Below are positions 1 through 6,903 of a stretch of 28,698 nucleotides of DNA, one piece after another. Below the pieces are notes generated by a model. The model was not told the DNA's origin and made no database searches. It was given only the letters and a program-made list of their open reading frames with translations. How positions within the stretch are numbered: the stretch's first letter is position 1; every line of letters begins with the position of its first letter. The stretch spans positions 41,459-70,156 of the forward strand of contig DFDL01000039.1 of NCBI GenBank assembly GCA_002367715.1, written 5' to 3'. The DNA comes from Actinobacteria bacterium UBA3028. GTDB taxonomy: Bacteria > Actinomycetota > Actinomycetes > Nanopelagicales > Nanopelagicaceae. A program made the position numbers and the translations under genes.

Positions 1-87
1 GAAGTTATAGAACCAGAAGTCGTAGTACCTGAAGTTATAGAACCAGAAGTTCTAGCGCCCGAGATAGGCGATGAACCAAGTAATTAA
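1..87 (+). CDS. C-terminal tail of an unidentified protein with acidic/proline repeats (partial)
   Basis: The window opens inside a reading frame that runs 29 codons to a TAA stop. The visible tail is two copies of a ten-residue unit, EVIEPEVVVP then EVIEPEVLAP, followed by a short acidic end. The DNA repeat has a period of 30 bases, and the first 20 bases of each unit are identical (1-20 and 31-50). Such Glu/Pro/Val repeats are usually disordered linkers or tails and do not identify the family, so no function is offered. The gene converges on dapD with 15 bases between the two stop codons. Confidence that it is coding rests on the in-frame amino-acid periodicity. Confidence 0.6.
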   Translation, partial: EVIEPEVVVPEVIEPEVLAPEIGDEPSN

Positions 88-102
88 AGTACTTGGCGAA
101 AA

Positions 103-1020
103 TTAATTTGCATGCAAAATTGAGTTTAGCCCGCCCCAACTTCCACTCTTTGGTAGCGCTTCTAGCGCTCCAGTCTTAGAGTTTCTACGAAATAGCAGAT
201 TACTTCCGCCAGAAAGCGCGCTTGCTTTTACTATCTCACCATCGGGCAGAGATATTTTTGAACCTGCAGTTATATAAGTTCCAGATTCAACTACACAATC
301 ATCGCCTAGGGAGATTCCGATACCAGCATTTGCACCCAATAAGCAACGCTCGCCGATTGCAATGACCTCTTTGCCACCACCACTCAGTGTTCCCATTATC
401 GAAGCGCCACCACCGATATCACTTCCATTTCCGACGACTACACCAGCGCTAATTCGACCTTCAACCATTGAGGTACCAAGAGTTCCAGCATTAAAATTCA
501 CAAAGCCTTCATGCATAACTGTGGTCCCACTAGATAGATATGCACCGAGTCGTACTCGATCGCCATCCGCAATTCGCACACCCTCTGGCACAACGTAATC
601 CACCATGCGCGGAAATTTATCGACACCATAAACCGTAAGTACGCCGTACTTTGCACGTAACTTTGGCCCAACTGAGCTAAAGGTTGAAGTTGCACATGGT
701 CCAGCAGAGGTCCACACAACATTATTTAAAATGCCAAAGATTCCATCTAAAGATTGACCATGTGGCTTAACAATTCGATGTGAGAGCAGGTGGAGTCGAA
801 GATAGGCATCGGCCACGCTGCTGGGAGGCGCATCTAAATCTATTTCGATTGTAACTTTTGAATTACTTACATCTCGTATCGGATCAGTACCTAGGAATTC
901 TGAGAGGTCTGGGGCATTGTTATCAGCCATCTTTCCCAGCCCCAAAGAGTCGAACCAAACATCTAGGATCTCACCTGAACTGGTGGTTGTGGCTATTCCA
1001 AATCCAAAGGCAATTTTCAT
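103..1020 (-). CDS. dapD: 2,3,4,5-tetrahydropyridine-2,6-dicarboxylate N-succinyltransferase
   Basis: Cytoplasmic enzyme of the succinylase branch of lysine/meso-diaminopimelate synthesis; it transfers succinyl from succinyl-CoA to tetrahydrodipicolinate. The 305-residue product has the actinobacterial DapD layout: an N-terminal domain starting GIATTTSSGEILDVWF, then a left-handed beta-helix of hexapeptide repeats at roughly residues 150-265 (GVVVGNGSDIGGGASIMGT and following), and a short C-terminal extension. Length is close to the roughly 317 residues of the M. tuberculosis protein. The ATG at 1020 is supported by a -10-like TAGCGT exactly six bases upstream. The gene is divergent from the LOG-family gene, the same neighbourhood as in mycobacteria (dapD near Rv1205). 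The partner dapC lies at 17.4 kb in this window; dapE is not here. Confidence 0.93.
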   Translation of the reverse strand: MKIAFGFGIATTTSSGEILDVWFDSLGLGKMADNNAPDLSEFLGTDPIRDVSNSKVTIEIDLDAPPSSVADAYLRLHLLSHRIVKPHGQSLDGIFGILNNVVWTSAGPCATSTFSSVGPKLRAKYGVLTVYGVDKFPRMVDYVVPEGVRIADGDRVRLGAYLSSGTTVMHEGFVNFNAGTLGTSMVEGRISAGVVVGNGSDIGGGASIMGTLSGGGKEVIAIGERCLLGANAGIGISLGDDCVVESGTYITAGSKISLPDGEIVKASALSGGSNLLFRRNSKTGALEALPKSGSWGGLNSILHAN

Positions 1021-1026
1021 GAGATA

Positions 1027-1032
1027 ACGCTA
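1027..1032 (-). promoter_or_regulatory. -10 box for leaderless dapD transcript
   Basis: On the minus strand TAGCGT sits six bases before the dapD ATG, placing the predicted transcription start at the A of the start codon. It follows the TANNNT-N6-start rule seen at nine other genes in this window. Confidence 0.5.
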
Positions 1033-1063
1033 CCAAAATTCGTTAACTTCGAGAGTTCTTTAA

Positions 1064-1069
1064 TATGCT
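1064..1069 (+). promoter_or_regulatory. -10 box for leaderless LOG-family transcript
   Basis: TATGCT lies six bases before the ATG at 1076. There is no Shine-Dalgarno sequence between them. The divergent dapD box is only 31 bases away, so both promoters share one 55-base spacer. Confidence 0.55.
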
Positions 1070-1075
1070 TTCTCA

Positions 1076-1612
1076 ATGCGAATAGCCGTCTATTGCTCAG
1101 CATCTACAAGTATTGACCAAAAATATCTAGACCTAGCCTTTGATCTCGGTTCAGCAATCGCCCTTGCCGGAGCAGATTTAGTTTGGGGCGGTGGTCAAAT
1201 TTCGATGATGGGGTCGGTGGCAAAAGGTGCAAGAGCTGGCGGGGCAAAAACTTTTGGAGTTATTCCAGAGCGACTTGTAACAGTTGAATTCGAAGATCCT
1301 GAAAGTACCGAGATGTTTGTAGTTTCAAATATGCGAACCCGGAAAGCAAAGATGGAAGAGATCTCTGATGCTTTTATTATGTTACCTGGCGGAATCGGAA
1401 CGCTAGAAGAGTTCTTTGAAATTTGGGTTAGTAGAAAATTGGGATACCACGACAGACCAGTAGTTGTGTGTGATCCATTTGGAACTTATGAACTTCTGAA
1501 AACTTCGCTTGATCACCTAACTAGTGAAGAGTTTATCGGCGCACCTTCAAATGAATTAATCGATTGGTGTCGAGATATTCCGAGCACGATTCATGCCTGC
1601 ACCAGGAACTAG
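1076..1612 (+). CDS. LOG-family nucleotide 5'-monophosphate phosphoribohydrolase (TIGR00730)
   Basis: A 178-residue Rossmann-like protein with the two hallmarks of the LOG / lysine-decarboxylase-like family: a glycine-rich GGGQISMMGSVAKGA loop (about 38-52) and the SNMRTRK...PGGIGTLEE signature (about 84-112). The PGGxGTxxE loop and the upstream Arg bind the phosphoribosyl group. Characterised members hydrolyse N6-modified adenosine monophosphates to release cytokinin-type bases; the true substrate in bacteria is often unclear. The length is normal for the family. The ATG at 1076 is supported by the leaderless -10 box. Gene order (dapD, LOG gene, DUF3117 protein) parallels Rv1201c, Rv1205 and Rv1211 of M. 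tuberculosis. Confidence 0.88.
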   Translation: MRIAVYCSASTSIDQKYLDLAFDLGSAIALAGADLVWGGGQISMMGSVAKGARAGGAKTFGVIPERLVTVEFEDPESTEMFVVSNMRTRKAKMEEISDAFIMLPGGIGTLEEFFEIWVSRKLGYHDRPVVVCDPFGTYELLKTSLDHLTSEEFIGAPSNELIDWCRDIPSTIHACTRN

Positions 1613-1647
1613 CGCCAAATTTACTTATAAAGTTGAAGTAAGGCAGG

Positions 1648-1653
1648 TAGCCT
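1648..1653 (+). promoter_or_regulatory. -10 box for leaderless transcript of the sigma-4-like gene
   Basis: TAGCCT lies exactly six bases upstream of the ATG at 1660, in a 47-base gap after the LOG-family gene. No Shine-Dalgarno sequence is seen. Confidence 0.5.
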
Positions 1654-1659
1654 TTACTC

Positions 1660-1848
1660 ATGGGCGATCTCTCACAACTTCTGGCTAGCTTGCCAGAGGA
1701 AGAGCGCTTTATTCTTACGATGCACTACATCCGCTCAATGGATATAAAAGATATTGCAGATGCATTAGGGGTGCCAGAAAGAGCAGTTCAGAGCGTTATC
1801 ACGAGTGGCAAATCTCGTCTACTTTCCGCGTTAAATCAGGGCAAATAA
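1660..1848 (+). CDS. Orphan sigma-70 region 4-like helix-turn-helix protein
   Basis: A 62-residue protein that consists almost entirely of a sigma-70 region 4 fold. LPEEERFILTMHYIRSMDIKDIADALGVPERAVQSVITSGKSRL matches the 'Lp..eR.vl.L.y.eg.s..EIA..LgiS..tVks.l.rgr.rL' pattern, with the helix-turn-helix at about residues 31-53. No region 2 is present, so it cannot act as a complete sigma factor. It may bind DNA or the RNA polymerase beta flap as a small regulator, or be a remnant. It sits between the LOG-family gene and the DUF3117 gene. The leaderless -10 box supports the start. Its existence as a gene is well supported; its role is unknown. Confidence 0.7.
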   Translation: MGDLSQLLASLPEEERFILTMHYIRSMDIKDIADALGVPERAVQSVITSGKSRLLSALNQGK

Positions 1849-1926
1849 GCAGGAAATCTCAATTTCCGTTCACAAGCACTTTTGCGAGATACTTAGCCAC
1901 TGCATTTTCGTGAGTTAATAGATTTT

Positions 1927-1932
1927 AAGGAG
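1927..1932 (+). promoter_or_regulatory. Shine-Dalgarno site of the DUF3117 gene
   Basis: AAGGAG six bases before the ATG at 1939 is one of the few strong ribosome-binding sites in the window. It indicates that this transcript has a leader, unlike many of its neighbours. A TAATAGATT stretch at 1916-1924 may belong to its promoter. Confidence 0.7.
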
Positions 1933-1938
1933 CAAAAC

Positions 1939-2118
1939 ATGGCGGCCATGAAACCTCGAACTGGTGACGGACCCATGGAAGTTACAAAGGAAGCCCGCAG
2001 CTTTGTAATGCGTATCCCGCTCGAAGGCGGTGGCCGCCTAGTTGTAGAACTAAATATTGAAGAGGCAACTAACTTGGGAAATGCCCTTCAGGCTGCGGTC
2101 TCTTTAGTTAAGAAGTAA
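1939..2118 (+). CDS. DUF3117 family small protein
   Basis: A 59-codon gene whose product starts MAAMKPRTGDGPMEVTK and continues FVMRIPLEGGGRLVVEL, which is the near-invariant DUF3117 sequence of Actinobacteria (Rv1211 in M. tuberculosis). The family is about 55-65 residues and has no established function; the very high conservation suggests a core role. The sequence predicts a compact beta-rich domain followed by a C-terminal helix, with no signal peptide or membrane segment. It has a strong AAGGAG ribosome-binding site. It lies 34 bases upstream of pepA and downstream of the sigma-4-like gene. The reading frame is unambiguous from conservation. Confidence 0.9.
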   Translation: MAAMKPRTGDGPMEVTKEARSFVMRIPLEGGGRLVVELNIEEATNLGNALQAAVSLVKK

Positions 2119-2152
2119 GCCTGTAATCCACTTTATGAACTAATCAAATACT

Positions 2153-3655
2153 GTGAAACTAGTCCCAGAAATTGCGTGTGCCCCACTGGGCGAGATAAAT
2201 CTTTCAAAATTCGATGCAATTGCACTTCCATTTGCCAAGAGAGAGGCCTTGGCAGAACTGGGTAACCCAAAGCTTATTAAGCTCCTAACGAAACATTTCG
2301 AGAGTGATATCGCAAAACTTTTTGAAAACTGGCCTGATGTAACCGGGAAAGCCGGTGAGTTAATTGAAGTACCGCTAGCCAGTCAGGCAAATAAAGTTAT
2401 CAGGCTATATTTTATTGGTACTGGTGCGCAAAGTATTGACGATTTACGTAAAGCCGCTAGCTCGCTAGCGCGCAAAGTTAAGGGATCAAAGGTAAAAGTA
2501 CTTGATGGCCTGGTTGCAGAGAAGAGCGCGGCACGGCCACATTTAATCTCATTAATCATTTCTAGCTATCTCTGGTCACAGAAGAGCGCTCCAGTCAAAG
2601 AGTTCAGCGCCGCACAATTTACGCTCGTAGGGAATTTTGAGAGTGAAGTCGCAAATGCAAGAACTTTGGCTCTGGCAGTATGGCGCGCCCGAGATCTAAT
2701 ACATACCCCTTCAAATATTAAGAATCCTCAGTGGATAGCAGAGCAAGCTAGATCCCTTGTTACTAAAACTAAATCTCCAGCGCTCAAGGTTAAAGTTAAA
2801 AGAGGGGCAGCGCTAGCGAAATTTGGTGGGCTACTTGCAGTAGGAAATTCAGCACCAAAGTCTGGACCAAGGCTTGTTCAACTCTCATATTCACCTAAAA
2901 GCTCAAAGAATTGGCCACATGTAGTTCTAGTAGGCAAAGGAATCACATTTGATACTGGCGGCGTCTCCTTAAAGCGACCATATGAATCAATGGTTGGAAT
3001 GAAGAGCGATATGTCTGGCGCGGCAGCAGTACTAGCCACCGTTATCGCGATTGCAGAGATGGGTAAGAGCGCGCCAAAAATTAGAGTTACTGGACTTTTA
3101 ATGTGCGCAGAAAATGCACTCTCTTCCACTGCGCAGCGGCCATCAGATGTGATCACGCAATATGGTGGAAAAACCGTTGAAGTAATAAATACAGATGCTG
3201 AAGGTAGACTCGTATTAGCAGATGGACTTGCCTACGCCGATGCAAAATTAAACCCAGATTATTTAATCGATATCGCAACTCTTACAGGTGCTGCGACTTT
3301 GGGTCTTGGCCGCCAATATGGCGCCATGTACACAAGAGATATCTCCCTCGCTCAAGATCTTTACAACGCTGGGCAGAAAAGTGGAGATCGGGTCTGGCAT
3401 ATGCCACTAGTCGATGATTATGAGATCGCTCTTGCAAGTGAAGTTGCAGATTTAAATCACACTGCGGAAAAACCTGATTTCAATGGCGGCTCAATTACAG
3501 CTGCGCTCTTCCTCGAACAATTCGTCGGTGAGCGTAGATGGATTCACTTAGATATTGCCGGGCCGGGGCGCTCAGAGAGTGATTCTGGTGAAAACCCTAA
3601 AGGCGGTACTGGTTTTGGGGTCAGATTGCTGACAGAGTGGTTGACTTCGCTATGA
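2153..3655 (+). CDS. pepA: Leucyl aminopeptidase, M17 family
   Basis: Cytoplasmic two-metal aminopeptidase that removes N-terminal residues during peptide turnover. The 500-residue length and two-domain form are standard for M17: an N-terminal macro-like domain (to about 160) and a C-terminal catalytic domain. Visible metal and catalytic residues are K262 and D267 in VGKGITFDTGG, K274, D286 in KSDMSGA, and D348, E350 and R352 in the signature NTDAEGRL. The GTG start at 2153 is kept because it begins the conserved N-terminal domain; a near-match -10 (TAATCA) lies six bases upstream. The stop overlaps the ATG of the following methyltransferase gene by four bases, so the two are translationally coupled. 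Confidence 0.93.
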   Translation: MKLVPEIACAPLGEINLSKFDAIALPFAKREALAELGNPKLIKLLTKHFESDIAKLFENWPDVTGKAGELIEVPLASQANKVIRLYFIGTGAQSIDDLRKAASSLARKVKGSKVKVLDGLVAEKSAARPHLISLIISSYLWSQKSAPVKEFSAAQFTLVGNFESEVANARTLALAVWRARDLIHTPSNIKNPQWIAEQARSLVTKTKSPALKVKVKRGAALAKFGGLLAVGNSAPKSGPRLVQLSYSPKSSKNWPHVVLVGKGITFDTGGVSLKRPYESMVGMKSDMSGAAAVLATVIAIAEMGKSAPKIRVTGLLMCAENALSSTAQRPSDVITQYGGKTVEVINTDAEGRLVLADGLAYADAKLNPDYLIDIATLTGAATLGLGRQYGAMYTRDISLAQDLYNAGQKSGDRVWHMPLVDDYEIALASEVADLNHTAEKPDFNGGSITAALFLEQFVGERRWIHLDIAGPGRSESDSGENPKGGTGFGVRLLTEWLTSL

Positions 3656-4284
3656 CCATTTCGAACCGCGGTGACATGTCGGCATTCTCCGAACAGTTCC
3701 CTCACGAAGATTTCTTTATGCAGCAAGCGCGCAAAAATGGCGCTGAAGTAGAGGCGCCAGATCCTACGACTGGGGTTGGTGGCTTAATCAATTTCGTAGC
3801 AGGTTTAATTTCAGCCAGATCAATTGTTGAAATTGGAACAGGCTCTGGCGTAAGTGGTCTCTGGATTTTCAACGGATCGCCTGATGATTCAACGTTAACT
3901 TCAATAGATTTCGAACGAGAGCATTCAGCAAGTGCACGAGAGATTTTTGAGGAGGCTGGAATATCTGCTCAAAGATTCAGATTAATCACAGGAAATATTA
4001 TAGAAGTAGTTGGAAAGTTAGCTGATTCAAACTATGACTTAATGATTGTGAGATCGCCAAAAGATATGGTTGATGTAGTTCAAGAGAGCTTTAGATTGCT
4101 AAAGGCAAAGGGCGTATTGCTTATTGATAATGCCTTAGATGGTGGCAAGGTCGCTGATCCAACTCAGCGCGATTTCGAAACGATTGCCCGTCGCGATTCG
4201 ATAAAGGCTATTAGGGAAGATTCAAGATGGAGCTCAACGCTAGTTCCAATTGGCGGAGGCGCGCTGATTGCTCGTAAAATATAG
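3652..4284 (+). CDS. Class I SAM-dependent O-methyltransferase (Rv1220c-like)
   Basis: A 210-residue Rossmann methyltransferase of the catechol/caffeoyl-CoA O-methyltransferase family 3 type. Motif I is IVEIGTGSGVSGLWI, the acidic strand-2 end is TSIDFE, and the late LLKAKGVLLIDNAL matches the family's 'LLrpGGllviDN.L' strand. The usual metal-binding 'FIDADK' segment is replaced by MIVRSPKDM, so canonical divalent-cation chemistry may be altered. I chose the ATG at 3652 because it overlaps the pepA stop as ATGA; a GTG at 3637 would add five residues. It occupies the same place as Rv1220c, next to htrA-tatB-mrp. The methyl acceptor is unknown. Confidence 0.82.
   Translation: MTISNRGDMSAFSEQFPHEDFFMQQARKNGAEVEAPDPTTGVGGLINFVAGLISARSIVEIGTGSGVSGLWIFNGSPDDSTLTSIDFEREHSASAREIFEEAGISAQRFRLITGNIIEVVGKLADSNYDLMIVRSPKDMVDVVQESFRLLKAKGVLLIDNALDGGKVADPTQRDFETIARRDSIKAIREDSRWSSTLVPIGGGALIARKI
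4275..4280 (+). promoter_or_regulatory. -10 box for leaderless htrA transcript
   Basis: TAAAAT lies exactly six bases upstream of the htrA ATG at 4287, inside the last codons of the methyltransferase gene. It suggests htrA has its own promoter even though only two bases separate the genes. Confidence 0.55.
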
Positions 4285-4286
4285 CA

Positions 4287-5423
4287 ATGAGCAGCCAACC
4301 AGATACCCCGTGGTGGATCTCTGAGTACCCCGTAGTAACTGCCAAGGATGTAAAACGGCGCAACACCAGAACTGTAAGTTTTGGAATAGCAATAGTCATG
4401 TCTTTAGTTGCCGGAGTAGTAGGAAGTATCGCTGGAAGAACTTCAGCAACACTTGATTCCCGAACAAATTTAGTTTCAACTAGCAGCGTAATCGAGCGCA
4501 AGCCAGATTCAATTGCAGGAATAGCGGCGCGAGTCTCACCTTCAGTTGTATCAATTGAGGTTCGAAAAGGAAATAGCGGTGGAACCGGATCTGGATTCTT
4601 CCTTGGGAGCAATGGCAATATCCTCACCAATAACCATGTGATTTCAGCAGCAGCAACTGGCAACGCAACTATCACTGTGATGCTAGCCAATGGGAAGAGT
4701 TACAAGGCAGAGCTAATCGGCCGCGATGTTGCCTATGATCTTGCAGTAATTAAAATAGGTGTAACTGATGCACCTGCGCTACAACTTGGAGATAGCGATA
4801 AAGTTGAAGTCGGGGACGGAGTTATTGCAATTGGATCTCCGTTAGGTCTTACCGGAACTGTAACTTCCGGAATTATCAGTGCAAAAAATCGCCCAGTAAC
4901 TTCAGGTGCCGGAACAAGAGAGAGTTCATTTATTAATGCCCTGCAGACCGATGCTGCAATAAACCCTGGTAATTCTGGGGGACCCCTAGTTGATCTATCT
5001 GGCGCCGTTATTGGAATAAATTCTGCGATTGCAACAACGGGCTCACTCTTTGGAAGTCAGAGCGGATCTATCGGACTTGGTTTTGCGATTCCGATTAATC
5101 AAGCACGCAAAACGGCAGATCAGTTAATTAAATTTGGAAGCTCGACATATCCAATTATGGGGGTTTCATTAGATACCAGGTACACGGGAGCGGGCGCAAA
5201 GGTCTCAACCGAACCAGGTGCTGTCACCGAAGGCGGACCATCAGAGCGCGCCGGAATTAAGCCTGGAGATGTGATTGTTGAGATTGAAGGTACAGCGATT
5301 GGATCTGCAGATGAGGCAATAGTGGCTGTTCGCTCACACAGCGTTGGCAAAGAGATTAAAGTTAAATATAAGCGCGATGGAAAGATAAGTGAAGTTTCAC
5401 TAATTCTCATCGCGGCAAAGTAA
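4287..5423 (+). CDS. htrA: Membrane-anchored HtrA/DegP-type serine protease
   Basis: An extracytoplasmic trypsin-like protease/chaperone for misfolded envelope proteins. The 378-residue product has a cytoplasmic N-terminus, one membrane anchor at about 31-50 (FGIAIVMSLVAGVVGSIAG), a protease domain with triad H117 (NNHV), D151 (YDLAVIKI) and S230 (GNSGGPL), and one C-terminal PDZ domain from about 290. The cytoplasmic segment is only about 30 residues, much shorter than in mycobacterial HtrA. In M. tuberculosis sigE and rseA lie between the methyltransferase and htrA; here the gap is two bases, so envelope-stress control must come from elsewhere. The start is supported by a leaderless -10 box. 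Confidence 0.92.
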   Translation: MSSQPDTPWWISEYPVVTAKDVKRRNTRTVSFGIAIVMSLVAGVVGSIAGRTSATLDSRTNLVSTSSVIERKPDSIAGIAARVSPSVVSIEVRKGNSGGTGSGFFLGSNGNILTNNHVISAAATGNATITVMLANGKSYKAELIGRDVAYDLAVIKIGVTDAPALQLGDSDKVEVGDGVIAIGSPLGLTGTVTSGIISAKNRPVTSGAGTRESSFINALQTDAAINPGNSGGPLVDLSGAVIGINSAIATTGSLFGSQSGSIGLGFAIPINQARKTADQLIKFGSSTYPIMGVSLDTRYTGAGAKVSTEPGAVTEGGPSERAGIKPGDVIVEIEGTAIGSADEAIVAVRSHSVGKEIKVKYKRDGKISEVSLILIAAK

Positions 5424-5435
5424 ACGCATTAGATA

Positions 5436-5441
5436 TAGGAT
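5436..5441 (+). promoter_or_regulatory. -10 box for leaderless tatB transcript
   Basis: TAGGAT lies exactly six bases before the ATG at 5448. This spacing favours that ATG over the TTG two codons upstream. Confidence 0.5.
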
Positions 5442-5447
5442 TTGAGA

Positions 5448-5753
5448 ATGTTTGGAATCGGTGGTGGCGAATTCTTCGCTCTAATACTAGTTGCTCTGAT
5501 TCTTGTTGGGCCAAATAAGCTGCCACAATTATCCTCTGATTCGGCCAAGATGATCCGCAAAGTACGCAATCTTGCCCAGGGCGTAACAAAAGATTTGCGC
5601 GAAAACTTAGGGCCAGGATATGAGGATTTGAAAGTCGCAGACTTTAATCCAAAGAAGTTAATTTCTAAGCATGTTAATGAGGCGCTAGCCGAACCAAAGT
5701 CTGAGCTCGAAGATCTAAAGAAGAGCGCCAAAATTGATCCAGATTTGTTGTAA
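5448..5753 (+). CDS. tatB: Sec-independent protein translocase subunit TatB
   Basis: Component of the twin-arginine translocon that recognises folded Tat substrates. The 101-residue product has the typical form: a short N-terminal membrane helix (EFFALILVALILVG, about 7-20), the GPNKLPQL hinge, an amphipathic helix (about 28-45), and a charged tail rich in Lys, Glu and Asp. TatA and TatB are hard to separate by sequence alone; the tail length and the position between htrA and mrp (as Rv1224 between htrA and mrp) favour TatB. The ATG at 5448 was chosen over the TTG at 5442 because it fits the leaderless spacing. mrp follows after six bases. Confidence 0.85.
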   Translation: MFGIGGGEFFALILVALILVGPNKLPQLSSDSAKMIRKVRNLAQGVTKDLRENLGPGYEDLKVADFNPKKLISKHVNEALAEPKSELEDLKKSAKIDPDLL

Positions 5754-5759
5754 CCCAAG

Positions 5760-6884
5760 ATGAGCCGCGAGATAGAAGAGAGAATCCACCAGGCACTTCA
5801 GGGAGTCTCTGATCCAGAATTACATCGCCCACTTCCAGAACTTGGCATGGTTAAGTCCGTTGAATTTAAAAAAGGTATTGCGCAGATAACAATTCTTTTA
5901 ACTATCTCTGGCTGTCCAATGCGAGATAGGTTAGAAAAAGATATTTCAGATGCCCTAGAACCAATTGCTGAAGTCACATCCTTAGATTTAATTTTTGGTG
6001 TCATGAATGATGAAGAGCGAAATAACGTTAAGCGGCTCTTGAAAGGCGGCAAGGAGAAATTCATTCCATTTGCCCAGCCTGACTCCCTGACAAGAGTAAT
6101 TGGAATTGCATCTGGTAAAGGTGGTGTAGGCAAATCTTCTGTGACCGTAAATCTTGCGGTAGCAGCGGCTAAGAAGGGTTTAAAAGTTGGAATTTTAGAT
6201 GCCGATGTTTACGGCCACTCAATTCCAAGGTTGATGGGAATAGTTGGAAAACGCCCAACGGCAATTGATCAGACATTTATTCCAGTTGAAGCATTTGGCG
6301 TAAAAGTGGTTTCAATGGAGATGTTTAAACCGGAGCGCTCAGATGCCGTAGCTTTTAGAGGTCCGATGCTCCACAAAGTATTAGAGCAGTTATTGAGTGA
6401 TGCATATTGGGGGGATTTGGATTTACTTTTACTTGATCTACCACCCGGAACCGGAGATATTGCAATTTCACTTGGACAACTTCTGCCATCCTCAGAGATT
6501 ATTGTTGTAACCACACCGCAAATCGCAGCCGCTGAAGTTGCTGAACGAGCTGGTCGAATCGCCCATCAACTAAAGCAACAGATCATCGGCGTAATCGAAA
6601 ATATGTCAGATACCGCTTGTCTCAAATGTGGTGAACCGATTGCTATTTTTGGCAGTGGCGGTGGCGATGAGGCAGCTAAGCAACTCTCAACTCTGGTTGG
6701 AGCAAACGTTCCAGTTATAGGTCAGATTCCATTTACTGCGGCGCTTCGCGAGGGCGGAGATAGCGGTGAACCCATAGTAATAAGTGACCCAATGTGTCTG
6801 GCAAGTGAATCTTTTACAGCTATCGCTGAGAAAATAACCTTGCGGCCTAAGTCCCTAGTGGGAGTAAGGCTTTCGCTCTCCTAA
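5760..6884 (+). CDS. mrp: Iron-sulfur cluster carrier protein, Mrp/ApbC family P-loop ATPase
   Basis: A cytoplasmic P-loop ATPase that binds and transfers Fe-S clusters. The 374-residue product has an N-terminal MIP18/DUF59 domain (about 4-85, SDPELHRPLPELGMVK with a conserved Cys in SGCPMRD), a deviant Walker A loop GKGGVGKSS at 119-127, a Walker B segment LLLLDLPPGTGD, and a C-terminal CLKCG pair that forms the dimeric cluster site. All expected elements are present. It lies six bases after tatB with no -10 or clear ribosome-binding site, so it is probably co-transcribed with tatB, as in other Actinobacteria. Confidence 0.93.
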   Translation: MSREIEERIHQALQGVSDPELHRPLPELGMVKSVEFKKGIAQITILLTISGCPMRDRLEKDISDALEPIAEVTSLDLIFGVMNDEERNNVKRLLKGGKEKFIPFAQPDSLTRVIGIASGKGGVGKSSVTVNLAVAAAKKGLKVGILDADVYGHSIPRLMGIVGKRPTAIDQTFIPVEAFGVKVVSMEMFKPERSDAVAFRGPMLHKVLEQLLSDAYWGDLDLLLLDLPPGTGDIAISLGQLLPSSEIIVVTTPQIAAAEVAERAGRIAHQLKQQIIGVIENMSDTACLKCGEPIAIFGSGGGDEAAKQLSTLVGANVPVIGQIPFTAALREGGDSGEPIVISDPMCLASESFTAIAEKITLRPKSLVGVRLSLS

Positions 6885-6891
6885 CATCGCC

Positions 6892-6897
6892 TAAGAT
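6892..6897 (+). promoter_or_regulatory. -10 box for leaderless transcript of the PRC/MgtE_N/CBS gene
   Basis: TAAGAT lies exactly six bases before the ATG at 6904 in a 19-base gap after mrp. It probably drives the three-gene run of sensor, NRAMP-type transporter and EamA genes. Confidence 0.55.
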
Positions 6898-6903
6898 TGG
6901 CAC

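Noticed and set aside
1..60. Possible CRISPR or non-coding tandem repeat at the left edge
   Set aside because: The 30-base period keeps one reading frame with conserved amino-acid pattern and ends at a stop codon, so it is a coding repeat; there are no spacers.
3637..3651. GTG start at 3637 for the O-methyltransferase
   Set aside because: The ATG at 3652 overlaps the pepA stop as ATGA, a typical coupled start, and the extra residues MVDFA add no family sequence.
4211..4690. 159-codon minus-strand open frame over the htrA start
   Set aside because: It lies antisense to the methyltransferase end and the htrA anchor region, both well supported, and its translation has low-complexity Val/Ile/Pro content with no recognisable domain.
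5429..5758. 109-codon minus-strand open frame opposite tatB
   Set aside because: It is the exact antisense of a convincing TatB with its own -10 box and has no independent start signal.
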